From positions 1 to 64,000 of the forward strand of contig CANSGN010000003.1 in the NCBI GenBank assembly GCA_947646415.1: a stretch of DNA of 64,000 nucleotides, given 5' to 3'. A program made the position numbers and the translations under genes. The stretch comes from an uncultured Clostridia bacterium (GTDB taxonomy: Bacteria > Bacillota > Clostridia > Christensenellales > UBA3700). A model generated the notes under the pieces. The model saw only the letters and a program-made list of their open reading frames with translations. It was not told where the DNA came from and did no database searches. This document shows, piece by piece, positions 1 to 8,505 of this stretch; the first letter of the stretch is position 1; each line of letters starts with the position of its first letter.

Positions 1-335
1 ATCTCTTTCTCTTTTGTATACCTATCTTTCTCCCTCTATTTTAACATATTACTACCTGTTTTTCAACCCTTATGCTATCTTTACTTTAACTTTTTTTGTT
101 GTATTAAGTGTATTGCTAGCTTTTTAATGTTTATTGTGTTGCTGTTTATTGTTTATATTCTGTTGTTTACTTTTTATTTTTTGCTTTTTTAGTTTATATT
201 TTCCTATTTCTAATTATATTTTATTTTTTATTTTATATTTTTCACTTATTTTCTATTGTGTTGATATTTATAACATTTTTCTACTACTTAATACTTTTTA
301 TTGCTCTTTAAGTGCTTTTTGGATTTGGGTTAAAG
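1..335. other. AT-rich non-coding stretch at window start
   Basis: This stretch is T-rich on the plus strand. I see no convincing gene, promoter or terminator in it. A 78-codon plus-strand reading frame begins at 134, but it is low-complexity Phe/Leu/Cys/Tyr translated from poly-pyrimidine DNA, has no Shine-Dalgarno site and runs into the end of the MBL gene, so it is not called. Confidence 0.6.
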
Positions 336-1034
336 TCAAAGTTCAAAATCTTTTACAATCTCGGCATTAGGATGAAAGGTTTTTGCTTCTAGCAAAATTT
401 CATTTTCCTGTCCGTATGTTAAATGGGCAAGGTAAAGTTTGCAATCTTCAGGAACATTTTCGGCAAGTTCTTTTACACTTATATGTGGTGCACCGATTTT
501 ATGATTTTCCTGCAAAATACAACTGTCGCCAATAACTATATCCGCACCCGCCGTGTTTGCTTTAATTATGCCGGCCATCGAGCAATCGCTTGTATAAACG
601 AGTTTTTTATTATTTTCCGTCATTATTACCGAATACGTCTCTACAGGATGTGGAGATTTCGCAAAATTAAAATCAATATTATCCACATTAAAACGCAATT
701 TATCATTTATATAAGCAATATCAAATTGATTAGTTGCAAAGCACTCTTTTAAAATTTCGGGGGTCTCAGGCATATAAACTTTTAATTTATTTAAACCCAA
801 ATAGCCTAAACTATATGCAAGTACACCCAAGTCACTTGCATGGTCAAAATGCAAATGAGTAATTATAACAATGTCAATATCTTTTATATCAATATATTTT
901 TGTAAACCGCTCAAACCGCCACTGCCTAAATCAAGAACAATGTTTTTACCGCTATCGCTTTGTATAAGATAACAATTTGTCGCAGCATTAAATGGTGCAT
1001 ATCTTCCGTATTTTCCTATTACTTTAATTTTCAT
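336..1034 (-). CDS. MBL-fold metallo-hydrolase (RNase Z-like family)
   Basis: The 232-residue protein carries the metallo-beta-lactamase signature HLHFDH at residues 60-65. Further likely metal ligands are H129, D150 (in YTSDC) and H204, the set expected for a two-zinc site. The fold is that of RNase Z and related phosphodiesterases or hydrolases; the substrate cannot be read from the sequence. No signal peptide is seen, so it is probably cytoplasmic. The ATG lies inside the last codons of the upstream radical SAM gene (11-bp overlap), so the two are translationally coupled in one transcript. An exact reaction is not claimed. Confidence 0.85.
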   Translation of the reverse strand: MKIKVIGKYGRYAPFNAATNCYLIQSDSGKNIVLDLGSGGLSGLQKYIDIKDIDIVIITHLHFDHASDLGVLAYSLGYLGLNKLKVYMPETPEILKECFATNQFDIAYINDKLRFNVDNIDFNFAKSPHPVETYSVIMTENNKKLVYTSDCSMAGIIKANTAGADIVIGDSCILQENHKIGAPHISVKELAENVPEDCKLYLAHLTYGQENEILLEAKTFHPNAEIVKDFEL

Positions 1035-2622
1035 TAACGCTCCTATTATTTAAACTCATAAATTTTATATCATATCCTTTGCCATAGTCCACATAAAGTA
1101 GATAATCTTCAAATTTATAATCCATTGGATTTACTTTTATTTTTACAGCAAAATATTTCTTTTTATCTATATTCAGCTCTTTTAAAAGTTTTGCAAAATT
1201 TTTATCGTAATCAAATTTTAAACAAGGTGGCAAAACCCGTGAATTATTATGTTTCAAATAATCTATAGTCATAATGCCTTTTACCAAATGCTTATTATTA
1301 TCCTTACATAAAAAATCATAAAGTATTTGAACTCTATCAAATAAACTCAAATTTTTACCATAAATAAGACTACCTATTTGCAAGTAAAATTCAAACGGAT
1401 TGTTTTTTACAAAATATTCCATCGTTTTTGTAAATATTCCGCTGTTATAGTATTTATCACAGCCTTCTTCGGCATATTTCAATTTAAGCAACTCATCTGC
1501 ATTTATAAACGGAGTGCTTATTATCTCGTAAGGCGGCGTGTCGCTATATTTATATCCGTCATCCAACAGTGATTTTAATTTACTGCCTTTTAGTACTTTT
1601 AAAAATCCAAGTTGTAACATTTGACTTTTTAAATTGTATAACCTGTTAAAGCCGTCTACAAAGCTATTGTAATCTTCATAAGGCAAGCCTGCAATCAAAT
1701 CGGTATGTATATGCGATTTGCCTGTTGTGATAAGCTTAGTTAAGTTATCGACAACTTTATCTATATTTGTTTTTCTTACTACTTCTTTTAAAGTTTTTTC
1801 ATTAAAGCTTTGCACACCGACTTCAAATTGAAACAACCCTTTAGGAGATTTTGCAACAATTTCTATAAATTCATCATCCAATATATCTGCCGCGATTTCA
1901 AAGTGAAAGGAAAAGGAAAAACAATCTTTATTGGAAATTATATATTTTAAAATTTCCTTGGCAAAAGTTTTTTTCGCATTAAATGTCCTATCCACAAATT
2001 TTAGCACACGAATATCTTTACCTTTAAATTTATCTAATTCGCTAAACACTCTATCCAAATCAAAGCATCTCAATCCATCGTTGCCACTCATGCAATAAGC
2101 ACAGGAATACGGACAACCTCTCGACGCCTCAAAATAGGCGATTTTGCCAGCAACATCACAAAAATAATCCTCGCTATATGGAGATTTTAATTTTGAAAAG
2201 CTAATAGGCAATCCTACATATACTTTTTTATCCGAAAATTCATAATTCGATTTTACCAAATCGCAAATCAAATCGTTAAACGCAATTTCGCCCTCGCCCG
2301 TAATCAAAAAATCACATTTAGGTAAAATATCTTCGTACTCATAACTAACTTCCGGACCGCCGAAAATTATTTTTATATTAGGATTTCTAGCTTTTATTAA
2401 TTGTGCCAATTTTAATACGCAATCTATATTGAATATATAGCAAGGAAAAGCTATTGCATCGGGACTATCTGAAACCGCAATATCGTACAACAAGTTTATA
2501 TCTTGATTTACATTGCTTTGAATAATTTGTATGGCATCCTTATATGTGCAATTTTCCTTTAAATAATACGGAGATAGCAATGTGTGTACATATTTGCTGT
2601 TTAATGCTAATATTTTAATCAT
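1024..2622 (-). CDS. B12-binding-domain radical SAM protein (DUF4080-type)
   Basis: The protein has 532 residues. Residues 1 to about 140 form a Rossmann-like cobalamin-binding-type domain with a GGPE turn near 88-91. A radical SAM core follows with C170, C174 and C177 (CPYSCAYC) for the 4Fe-4S cluster. The C-terminal region is about 180 residues and resembles the DUF4080 extension found in many Clostridia. Such proteins use S-adenosylmethionine to make a 5'-deoxyadenosyl radical; this subgroup's substrate is not known to me. It is first in a two-gene operon with the MBL hydrolase. A promoter with TTGAAA and TACAAT lies about 35-60 bp upstream. Confidence 0.88.
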   Translation of the reverse strand: MIKILALNSKYVHTLLSPYYLKENCTYKDAIQIIQSNVNQDINLLYDIAVSDSPDAIAFPCYIFNIDCVLKLAQLIKARNPNIKIIFGGPEVSYEYEDILPKCDFLITGEGEIAFNDLICDLVKSNYEFSDKKVYVGLPISFSKLKSPYSEDYFCDVAGKIAYFEASRGCPYSCAYCMSGNDGLRCFDLDRVFSELDKFKGKDIRVLKFVDRTFNAKKTFAKEILKYIISNKDCFSFSFHFEIAADILDDEFIEIVAKSPKGLFQFEVGVQSFNEKTLKEVVRKTNIDKVVDNLTKLITTGKSHIHTDLIAGLPYEDYNSFVDGFNRLYNLKSQMLQLGFLKVLKGSKLKSLLDDGYKYSDTPPYEIISTPFINADELLKLKYAEEGCDKYYNSGIFTKTMEYFVKNNPFEFYLQIGSLIYGKNLSLFDRVQILYDFLCKDNNKHLVKGIMTIDYLKHNNSRVLPPCLKFDYDKNFAKLLKELNIDKKKYFAVKIKVNPMDYKFEDYLLYVDYGKGYDIKFMSLNNRSVNEN

Positions 2623-2654
2623 TTTTACCTCTAATTTATTGTTTTATCACACTT

Positions 2655-2683
2655 ATTGTAGCATATTTTATTGCAATTTTCAA
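2655..2683 (-). promoter_or_regulatory. Sigma-A-type promoter for radical SAM-MBL operon
   Basis: On the minus strand, TTGAAA (2683-2678) is followed after 17 bp by TACAAT (2660-2655). Spacing and sequence fit a housekeeping promoter for the radical SAM gene starting at 2622. Confidence 0.6.
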
Positions 2684-2741
2684 TCAAAATTCAAAAGGTA
2701 AAAAATATATAAAAATTTTTTAAAATTATATCATAAAATGC

Positions 2742-2770
2742 TTGACAACGGGAAAAATTAGTAGTATATT
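2742..2770 (+). promoter_or_regulatory. Near-consensus promoter for the small-ORF transcript
   Basis: A perfect TTGACA (2742-2747) is separated by 17 bp from TATATT (2765-2770). It points toward the 27-codon ORF at 2843. Transcription would begin near 2777, giving a leader of about 65 nt that can fold (GATAAAA near 2777 with TTTTATC near 2808). Confidence 0.72.
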
Positions 2771-2842
2771 ATGGCTGATAAAAGAGATAAAGATAAGGGT
2801 ATCGATTTTATCACAGGACAATTAAATAGGAGGTGTTTGTAT

Positions 2843-2926
2843 ATGCTAAGGAAAATATACCATGCGTATGTTGAATCAGTTAAAATGCAAATGAGGTACA
2901 GAAAAGACTTCAATTTTTTTAACTAA
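2843..2926 (+). CDS. 27-residue basic small protein or leader peptide
   Basis: ATG at 2843 follows a perfect AGGAGG (2828-2833) with 9-nt spacing. The 27 codons end at TAA 2924-2926. The product begins MLRKIYHAYVES and ends RYRKDFNFFN. It is rich in basic and aromatic residues and could form an amphipathic helix, with no cysteine and no signal peptide. The unit has its own strong promoter (2742-2770) and a terminator-like hairpin starting 20 nt after the stop, so it looks like a complete monocistronic small gene. It could instead be a translated regulatory RNA, or a leader for nothing now present, since no long plus-strand gene follows. I recognise no family. Confidence 0.5.
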   Translation: MLRKIYHAYVESVKMQMRYRKDFNFFN

Positions 2927-2946
2927 TTCAGGGGAATTTATGAGAC

Positions 2947-2970
2947 CTACCGAAAGGTAGTATTTTTTTG
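2947..2970 (+). terminator. Intrinsic terminator of the small-ORF unit
   Basis: A short stem, CTACC/GGTAG, closes a GAAA tetraloop (2947-2960) and is followed by TATTTTTTTG. The stem is short, but the GNRA loop and T-run fit an intrinsic terminator. Confidence 0.6.
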
Positions 2971-3125
2971 TCCTTTTTTCAAAAATAGCCGTATTTTTTC
3001 TTACTTTACAAAACCGTTTTGTTATAAAATTAAAAAGTATATTTTTTAATTAATAAATACATTTCAAAGCAATCTTAAAATTTATAGTGTTGATTATATA
3101 TAAACTCAAGATTTATAAGTCAAGA

Positions 3126-3247
3126 CCACCAGCTTAGCTGATGGCTTGCACTTAGCCTATAAGGCTTTATTACAGGCAGGGCTAACCGCCCTCTTAAAAT
3201 TAGCCAACTGCATATCGTTACCAATCGCCACTGAAGTGGCGGTTTTT
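3126..3247 (+). ncRNA. Structured RNA-like stretch, possible IS200/IS605 (omega-RNA) remnant
   Basis: Four hairpins lie in a row on the plus strand: CCACCAGC/GCTGATGG (3126-3144), AGCCT/AGGCT (3154-3166), AGGGC/GCCCT (3178-3192) and CGCCAC/GTGGCG (3226-3241). The last has a T-run after it. No reading frame fits. The first hairpin and the following TTGCACTTAGCCTATAAGG remind me of the non-coding ends of IS200/IS605 elements that encode the TnpB guide RNA. No tnpA or tnpB lies nearby, so this would be a non-autonomous remnant or a stand-alone RNA. The identification is from memory and unproven. Confidence 0.4.
3226..3247 (+). terminator. Intrinsic terminator closing the structured stretch
   Basis: The stem CGCCAC/GTGGCG with a TGAA loop (3226-3241) is followed by GGTTTTTATT. 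It would end a plus-strand transcript across 3126-3241. Confidence 0.6.
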
Positions 3248-3264
3248 ATTGGTTTGTGAAAACC

Positions 3265-3300
3265 AATAAAAAACTCCCTACCATTTGATAGGGAGTTTTT
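3265..3300 (-). terminator. Terminator downstream of ispH-rpsA
   Basis: A 10-bp stem (AAACTCCCTA 3271-3280 with TAGGGAGTTT 3289-3298) is followed on the minus strand by TTTTTTATT. It lies 12 bp after the ispH-rpsA stop. The A and T flanks make it usable in both directions. Confidence 0.85.
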
Positions 3301-3311
3301 AAATTTTTTAA

Positions 3312-5501
3312 TTATTCAGCGTCTTTATTATCAAAGTTCAAGTTTAAACCTTTAAACAAATCTGCCATTGTAGCCCCTGTAGACTCCGATGTCCAAGACT
3401 TAGCTTCCTCTTGAACAGGAGCAGCTGTAGCCTTTTTAGCCTTTGGCTTTTTAGCTTGAGCAGCAACGTTCTCAAATTTCTTTGCGTTTGCTTTAGCTCT
3501 CTTTTCGTTATTCTCTTTAATATCTTCGCTTGTGATTTCTACTTCCTTAGGAGCAGGTGGGTCAAGCAAAGCTTTTATAGACAAGGTAATTTTGTTACCC
3601 TCGAACTTGATAACTTTCGCCTCGATTTCTTGTCCTTCCTTAAATGCCTCGTTAGCATCTTTAACAAAGTTATAGCTAATTTCGGATACAGGAATCAAAC
3701 CATCAATACCTTTATCGATTGATACAAATGCACCGTAAGAGAAAATTCTTTCCACAATACCTTTTACAACACAACCTACAGGGTATTTTTCTTGTGCTTC
3801 TTCATAAGGTTTCTTTTGAAGTTGCTTATATCCAAGGCTTACTTTACCTGTCTCGCGGTTTGCATCCAAAATCAAAAATTCATAAGTTTTGTTAAGCTCC
3901 AAAACTTCTGCAGGGTCTTGAACTTTTGTCCAGCTCAAGTCACTGATATGTGCCAAGCAATCGTTTTTATTAACGCTTACAAAAGCACCGAATTTTGCAA
4001 ATCTTTTTACAACACCTTTTACAATGGTGTTAGGAATCATTTGATTCCAAAAAGCATCTTCTTTTGCTTGTTTTTCTTCCTCAGCGATTATTTTATGAGA
4101 AGCAATAATCTTCTTTTTAGATGTGTTATCGCCGTTTTTAGCTTCAATTTTACGAACGCGTAAATCTTTGCCTACATAATTTTCAGGTTTCTTTTCAAAG
4201 CCGATACGGATTTCAGATTGAGGCACAAAAATTGTATAACTACCCAATTTAGCGATTAATCCGCCTTTTACAGCTTTATCTATTTTTATAGTGAATTCGT
4301 TGCCGTTGATAACCTCTTGGAATTTTTTATCATCCAACTCTTTTTGTTGAATAATTTTTTTGCTCATAGCAATCATATCTTCTTTGCCTTTTTTAGCAAT
4401 AAAGACAGCATCAAATTCTTGACCTTCAACATAATTTGATGGGTCATAGTCTTTCTCATCAATTTCAACCTCAGTTCTATCAATAAAAGCATCGGTCTTA
4501 CCATGGAAATTAACCACAATACCCTCTTCGGTTGCACTTACGACTATAACTCTTGCTCTCTTGCCTTCCTTAGGCTTTACCTCAGTGCTTTCTGCTTTCA
4601 TAGCACTGATAAACACATTGCTTGCTTCATTTTTTGCATCAACTGCAACTTCCTCATTAAGCATTTCATTGCTTTTTACTTGAGTATCACTCATTATATT
4701 AATTACCTCCATAATCAACTCTTTCGGAGTTGACGCACCAGCAGTTACTCCTATTGTGGTGCTATTTTTTACTACTTTTGATAAATCTTGGATACCAGAA
4801 ATCAAATAACTCTTATTGCAGTGTTGCTTTGCAAGTTCGTAAAGTTTAAGCGTGTTGCTACTATGTCTTCCACCAATTACAAGCATTGTATCTACTTTTT
4901 TTGCTATTTCGACCACTTCTCGCTGTCTATCCCTTGTAGTATAACAAATAGTATCAAAAATTTCAACTATTTTACACTTGTTTTTTATTATTTTTTCAAT
5001 ATTTTTGAATTTTTCGGCAGAAAAGGTAGTTTGCGATACCAAAACGCACTCTTTGGGTATAAAGTCAAGCTCTTGAGCCTGTTTTTCGTCACTTATAACA
5101 ATAGCGCTATTACCGCACCAACCGTTTATACCTACTACTTCCGCATGTGCAGCCTCGCCTGTAATAATGACTTGTTTGCCTTGATTATACGCACTATTGA
5201 CAAGCTTATGAATTTTTTCCACAAACGGGCAAGTTGCATCTATATATTCAATATTCCTCTCTTGCATTTGTTTGTAAACTTGCTCGCCCACTCCGTGAGA
5301 ACGAATAACAACCCGACCATCCTCATATTCATCCAAATTGTTAATCGGATAAATGCCTTTATCCATTAGATTATTTACAACAAGTTCATTGTGAATAATT
5401 TCCCCCAATGTAACTATTTTTCCTTTAGCGGATAAGGCTTTATTTATTGCATTTTGCACCCCGAAACAAAAGCCGGCTGTTTTTGCAATTATAATTTCCA
5501 T
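3312..5501 (-). CDS. ispH: IspH-ribosomal protein S1 fusion (HMB-PP reductase / S1 domains)
   Basis: The N-terminal half is 4-hydroxy-3-methylbut-2-enyl diphosphate reductase, last step of the MEP isoprenoid pathway. Its iron-sulfur ligands are C12 (GFCFGV), C91 (DATCPF) and C186 (TICYTTRDRQ). After a linker near 290-330 come four S1 RNA-binding domains to about residue 690, the last two the best conserved (KRFAKFGAFVS, ERIFSYGAFVS). It ends with an Ala/Lys-rich tail. The start is set at 5501 because GGGAG lies just upstream and IspH proteins begin this way; a longer frame from 5561 would overlap plsC by 4 bp. The 729-residue fusion is a known clostridial arrangement following cmk and plsC. 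Confidence 0.93.
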   Translation of the reverse strand: MEIIIAKTAGFCFGVQNAINKALSAKGKIVTLGEIIHNELVVNNLMDKGIYPINNLDEYEDGRVVIRSHGVGEQVYKQMQERNIEYIDATCPFVEKIHKLVNSAYNQGKQVIITGEAAHAEVVGINGWCGNSAIVISDEKQAQELDFIPKECVLVSQTTFSAEKFKNIEKIIKNKCKIVEIFDTICYTTRDRQREVVEIAKKVDTMLVIGGRHSSNTLKLYELAKQHCNKSYLISGIQDLSKVVKNSTTIGVTAGASTPKELIMEVINIMSDTQVKSNEMLNEEVAVDAKNEASNVFISAMKAESTEVKPKEGKRARVIVVSATEEGIVVNFHGKTDAFIDRTEVEIDEKDYDPSNYVEGQEFDAVFIAKKGKEDMIAMSKKIIQQKELDDKKFQEVINGNEFTIKIDKAVKGGLIAKLGSYTIFVPQSEIRIGFEKKPENYVGKDLRVRKIEAKNGDNTSKKKIIASHKIIAEEEKQAKEDAFWNQMIPNTIVKGVVKRFAKFGAFVSVNKNDCLAHISDLSWTKVQDPAEVLELNKTYEFLILDANRETGKVSLGYKQLQKKPYEEAQEKYPVGCVVKGIVERIFSYGAFVSIDKGIDGLIPVSEISYNFVKDANEAFKEGQEIEAKVIKFEGNKITLSIKALLDPPAPKEVEITSEDIKENNEKRAKANAKKFENVAAQAKKPKAKKATAAPVQEEAKSWTSESTGATMADLFKGLNLNFDNKDAE

Positions 5502-5557
5502 AGCACTCCCATAGATATTGAGTATTTTCGCATAGCAGTAAATCAATAAACTTATTA

Positions 5558-6304
5558 TCAATCTTCTTTTTTATCGTCTGAATTAGGCTCTTGCAACAAC
5601 ATTTTTTGTTTATACTCAAGTTTATTTTGACGTTTTATTTGTTTTAGTTCAATCTTTTGAGATTTAAGTAATTTTTTTAATCCCTTTTTATCACAAAGCA
5701 AGCTATCCATCTCAACAAACATATTTTGCATTGTAAGCTTTAATTTGTCAGTCACAACACCTCTTGATTCTTTTATATTTTCACCAAAATACTCGTCTAA
5801 ATAAATTGGCTCGCCTATATACAAATATGTCTTTCTGAATGTTTTTATCGGTCTGGAGTAAACCATTGGTATAATAGAAGACTTTGTCTTTAGCGCAAAC
5901 ATTGCAACGCCGTCCTTAAACTCCAACAATTCACGATTTCCCGACTTGTTACGCGTACCCTCGGGGAACACTATAAGCGGCCCGTCATTCTTTAATACCT
6001 GTAGGCAGCTTTTTATGGCACGTAAATCCGTCTCTTCTCTCTTTATAGGTATTACACCGATTTTAGGCAAAATTTTTCCTAATACAGGAATACTCATAGA
6101 TTCCTCTTTCATAAGTGCGTTAAAGTCATTTTCAAAAAGTTCAGTCACAAAAGGTACAGGGTCTAACATACTGTAATGGTTACAAACATAAATACCTTTA
6201 CCCTCTTTAAATTTATTTTGATTTATTATTTTAACAGGCCATAACAAATTGGTAATAGGTCTTATAGCCTTTCTTATGAACTTATAAAACTTGTTGTTTT
6301 CCAT
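5558..6304 (-). CDS. plsC: 1-acyl-sn-glycerol-3-phosphate acyltransferase
   Basis: The 248-residue protein makes phosphatidic acid by acylating lysophosphatidic acid at the membrane. It has the acyltransferase motifs NHYSMLD (HX4D, near residue 42) and FPEGTRNKSG (near 114). The C-terminus is a Lys/Gln-rich charged tail beyond the usual family core. It lies between cmk and ispH-rpsA on the same strand (51 bp and 56 bp gaps), the standard clostridial order. Confidence 0.92.
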   Translation of the reverse strand: MENNKFYKFIRKAIRPITNLLWPVKIINQNKFKEGKGIYVCNHYSMLDPVPFVTELFENDFNALMKEESMSIPVLGKILPKIGVIPIKREETDLRAIKSCLQVLKNDGPLIVFPEGTRNKSGNRELLEFKDGVAMFALKTKSSIIPMVYSRPIKTFRKTYLYIGEPIYLDEYFGENIKESRGVVTDKLKLTMQNMFVEMDSLLCDKKGLKKLLKSQKIELKQIKRQNKLEYKQKMLLQEPNSDDKKED

Positions 6305-6355
6305 AAAACTTTCCTTTATAAAAACTGAAATTATCCTTTGAAAATCGTACTTAAA

Positions 6356-7012
6356 TTACATTTTGATATAAGACAATATCTTTTCAATCGCTTGTTCGAT
6401 AGTAAGTTCGGTCGAGTCGATGAACACGCTGTCCTCCGTACGTGTAAGCGGAGCAAAATCCCTGTGAGTGTCGTTGTAATCACGGTCATTTATATCGGCT
6501 AGGATTGTTTCATAATCAACATTTTGTCCTTTTTCAACCAATTCCTTATAACGTCTTTTTGCACGTTCTTCAGGTGTTGCAGTCAAATAAAACTTGTTAT
6601 TTGCATCCTTTAGCACATAACTTGTAATATCTCTGCCATCCAAAACAACATTATTTTTAGCGGCAATTTCCCTTTGCATTGCAACCAATTTTAATCTTAC
6701 GGCAGGTATTTTGCTTACATTGGATGCTGCCTTTGAAATATGGTGTTCACGTATAGCAGTGCTTACGTCCTCGCCGTCCAAATATATGATTTGTACGCCA
6801 TCTTCATATTTGATTTCTATTTGTGTGCTGTCCAATATACCTGTTACACCTTGAACATCTTCCGTATCTATACCAAGCCTAACCGCTTTCAAACCGATTG
6901 CCCTGTACATTGCACCTGTATCTAAATAAATAATATTCAATCTTTTTGCAATTTCTTTTGCAATAGTACTTTTGCCTGCACCGGAAGGTCCGTCAATAGC
7001 AATATTTAACAT
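6356..7012 (-). CDS. cmk: Cytidylate kinase
   Basis: The 218-residue protein transfers phosphate from ATP to CMP or dCMP. The P-loop is GPSGAGKST (residues 8-16). The expected DTGAMYRA (near 31-38) and GRDI motif (near 126) are present. Length and order match bacterial Cmk. It heads a likely cmk-plsC-ispH/rpsA transcript, linking nucleotide supply, lipid synthesis and translation genes as in other Clostridia. Confidence 0.95.
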   Translation of the reverse strand: MLNIAIDGPSGAGKSTIAKEIAKRLNIIYLDTGAMYRAIGLKAVRLGIDTEDVQGVTGILDSTQIEIKYEDGVQIIYLDGEDVSTAIREHHISKAASNVSKIPAVRLKLVAMQREIAAKNNVVLDGRDITSYVLKDANNKFYLTATPEERAKRRYKELVEKGQNVDYETILADINDRDYNDTHRDFAPLTRTEDSVFIDSTELTIEQAIEKILSYIKM

Positions 7013-7056
7013 ATTCCACCTCTTACTTTTGTTTATTTTCGTTTATTTATTCTTTT

Positions 7057-8271
7057 TTATATATCACTGTTTCCCGCTACATATCCTGTAGACATTGCAA
7101 TTTGAATATTAAAACCACCTGTCAAACCGTCAATATCCAAAACTTCGCCGGCAAAAAACAAACCTTTAACCAGCTTAGACTGCATATCTTTAGGGTTTAT
7201 TTGTTTTACATCCACACCGCCGCAAGTAACAATAGCACCTGATAAACCGCATAATCCTTTTATTTCGTATGTTATCCCTTTAACAGTTTTAACCAAATTT
7301 AATCTTTCAGCTTTTGTAATTTGGTTTACCTTTTTATCTGCATTGATTTTGCTGTTTTTTATGATAACAGGTATCAAAGCTTTTACGGTCAAATCACTTA
7401 TAACATTTTTAAATTCCTTATTAATATTATTCTCAAAATCACGCAATAATCTGCTATCCAAAGTGCTTTCGTCAAGTGCGGGTTTTAAATCTATAACCAA
7501 ATTAAGTTTACCTTGCAATTTGTTTATTTTACTAGATAAAGTGAGCACTATTGGTCCCGAAACGCCTGCATGAGTAAAAAGCATTTCTCCTACTTCTTCC
7601 GCTACAACTTTACCCTCTCTGACTATTTTGCAGGCTACATTTTTCAAGGTAACGCCTGCTAGGCTGGATACATCTTCGCAAAGATTAATGCCTACCAAAG
7701 CGGGCAATAATGGAGTGACACTATGACCTGCGATTTTTGCAAATTTATATCCGTCTCCTGTAGAGCCTGTGCCCGGATAAGACATACCGCCTGTTGCTAC
7801 AATTACTTTGTCACATTGCAACAAATCATTTTGCACCCTTACTCCGCAAACCTTATCCTCTTGTATCTCTATTCCGCTAACTTCAGTATTAAGCCTAATA
7901 TCTACATTATTTTTATCCAAAGCCTTTTGAAAAACTTTTATAACATCCGATGCTTTGTCAGACTCAGGAAAAACTCTTTTTCCTCTTTCCACTTTAATTT
8001 TCAAGCCATTGTCAGTGCAAAACTTTTGAGTAGCTTGGGTATCAAATTTGTTTATCGCACCTAGCATAAATTTGGGGTTATTTACTAAATTTGCAATAAA
8101 AGTTTTGTTATCGCAGTCATTGGTAATGTTGCATCTACCTTTACCCGTTATGTATAATTTTTTGCCAAGCTTTTCGTTTTTTTCAAGCAAAATAACTTCA
8201 TCGCCCTTTTGTGCGGCAGTTATCGCCGCCATCATACCGCTTGGCCCGCCACCAATTACAATTACTTTCAT
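7057..8271 (-). CDS. NAD(P)/FAD-dependent oxidoreductase (HI0933/BaiN family)
   Basis: The 404-residue flavoprotein starts with a dinucleotide-binding motif, VIVIGGGPSGMMAA. It has an internal VATGGMSYPGTGSTGDG region and ends with the family's FAD-binding LFFAGEVLDIDGLTGGFN block and an ASTGYVAG-like close. These are diagnostic for the HI0933 family of YhiN/BaiN-type proteins, whose physiological substrate is unsettled. The start is placed at 8271 (MKVIVIGGG) behind AAGGGG; the longer frame from 8355 has an unrelated N-terminal extension. It is 45 bp upstream of cmk and may share its transcript. Confidence 0.88.
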   Translation of the reverse strand: MKVIVIGGGPSGMMAAITAAQKGDEVILLEKNEKLGKKLYITGKGRCNITNDCDNKTFIANLVNNPKFMLGAINKFDTQATQKFCTDNGLKIKVERGKRVFPESDKASDVIKVFQKALDKNNVDIRLNTEVSGIEIQEDKVCGVRVQNDLLQCDKVIVATGGMSYPGTGSTGDGYKFAKIAGHSVTPLLPALVGINLCEDVSSLAGVTLKNVACKIVREGKVVAEEVGEMLFTHAGVSGPIVLTLSSKINKLQGKLNLVIDLKPALDESTLDSRLLRDFENNINKEFKNVISDLTVKALIPVIIKNSKINADKKVNQITKAERLNLVKTVKGITYEIKGLCGLSGAIVTCGGVDVKQINPKDMQSKLVKGLFFAGEVLDIDGLTGGFNIQIAMSTGYVAGNSDI

Positions 8272-8455
8272 ATACCCCTTTATTGCCAATTTGTTTTTAC
8301 AATTTTTTGTTAATTTGTTTAAAAAACTATTTGTATTTACAAATAATTGTACCATAAAAAAACAATAATTAAAAGCATTTAATATAAAATATTAAAATAA
8401 ATTATCAATTAAAACATTTATCGCACAAAAACCTAACGAAAATCGGGGGTAAAAC

Positions 8456-8487
8456 AAAAACTGCCTATTTTACAATAGACAGTTTTT
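8456..8487 (-). terminator. Terminator of the purine operon
   Basis: An imperfect stem, AAAACTGCCTATT paired with AATAGACAGTTTT (one C-A mismatch), encloses TTAC. On the minus strand it ends in GTTTTTG, 19 bp after the purL stop. Confidence 0.8.
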
Positions 8488-8505
8488 AATTTGTGTACTA
8501 ATAAA

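Noticed and set aside
134-370. 78-residue plus-strand ORF rich in Phe/Leu/Cys
   Set aside because: It translates a T-rich low-complexity stretch, has no ribosome-binding site, and overlaps the end of the MBL gene.
5502-5561. Extended ispH start at 5561
   Set aside because: The first 20 residues are unlike IspH, and a better ATG with a ribosome-binding site is at 5501.
8272-8355. Extended start of the HI0933/BaiN flavoprotein
   Set aside because: The extension disrupts the normal N-terminal Rossmann start and lacks a ribosome-binding site.
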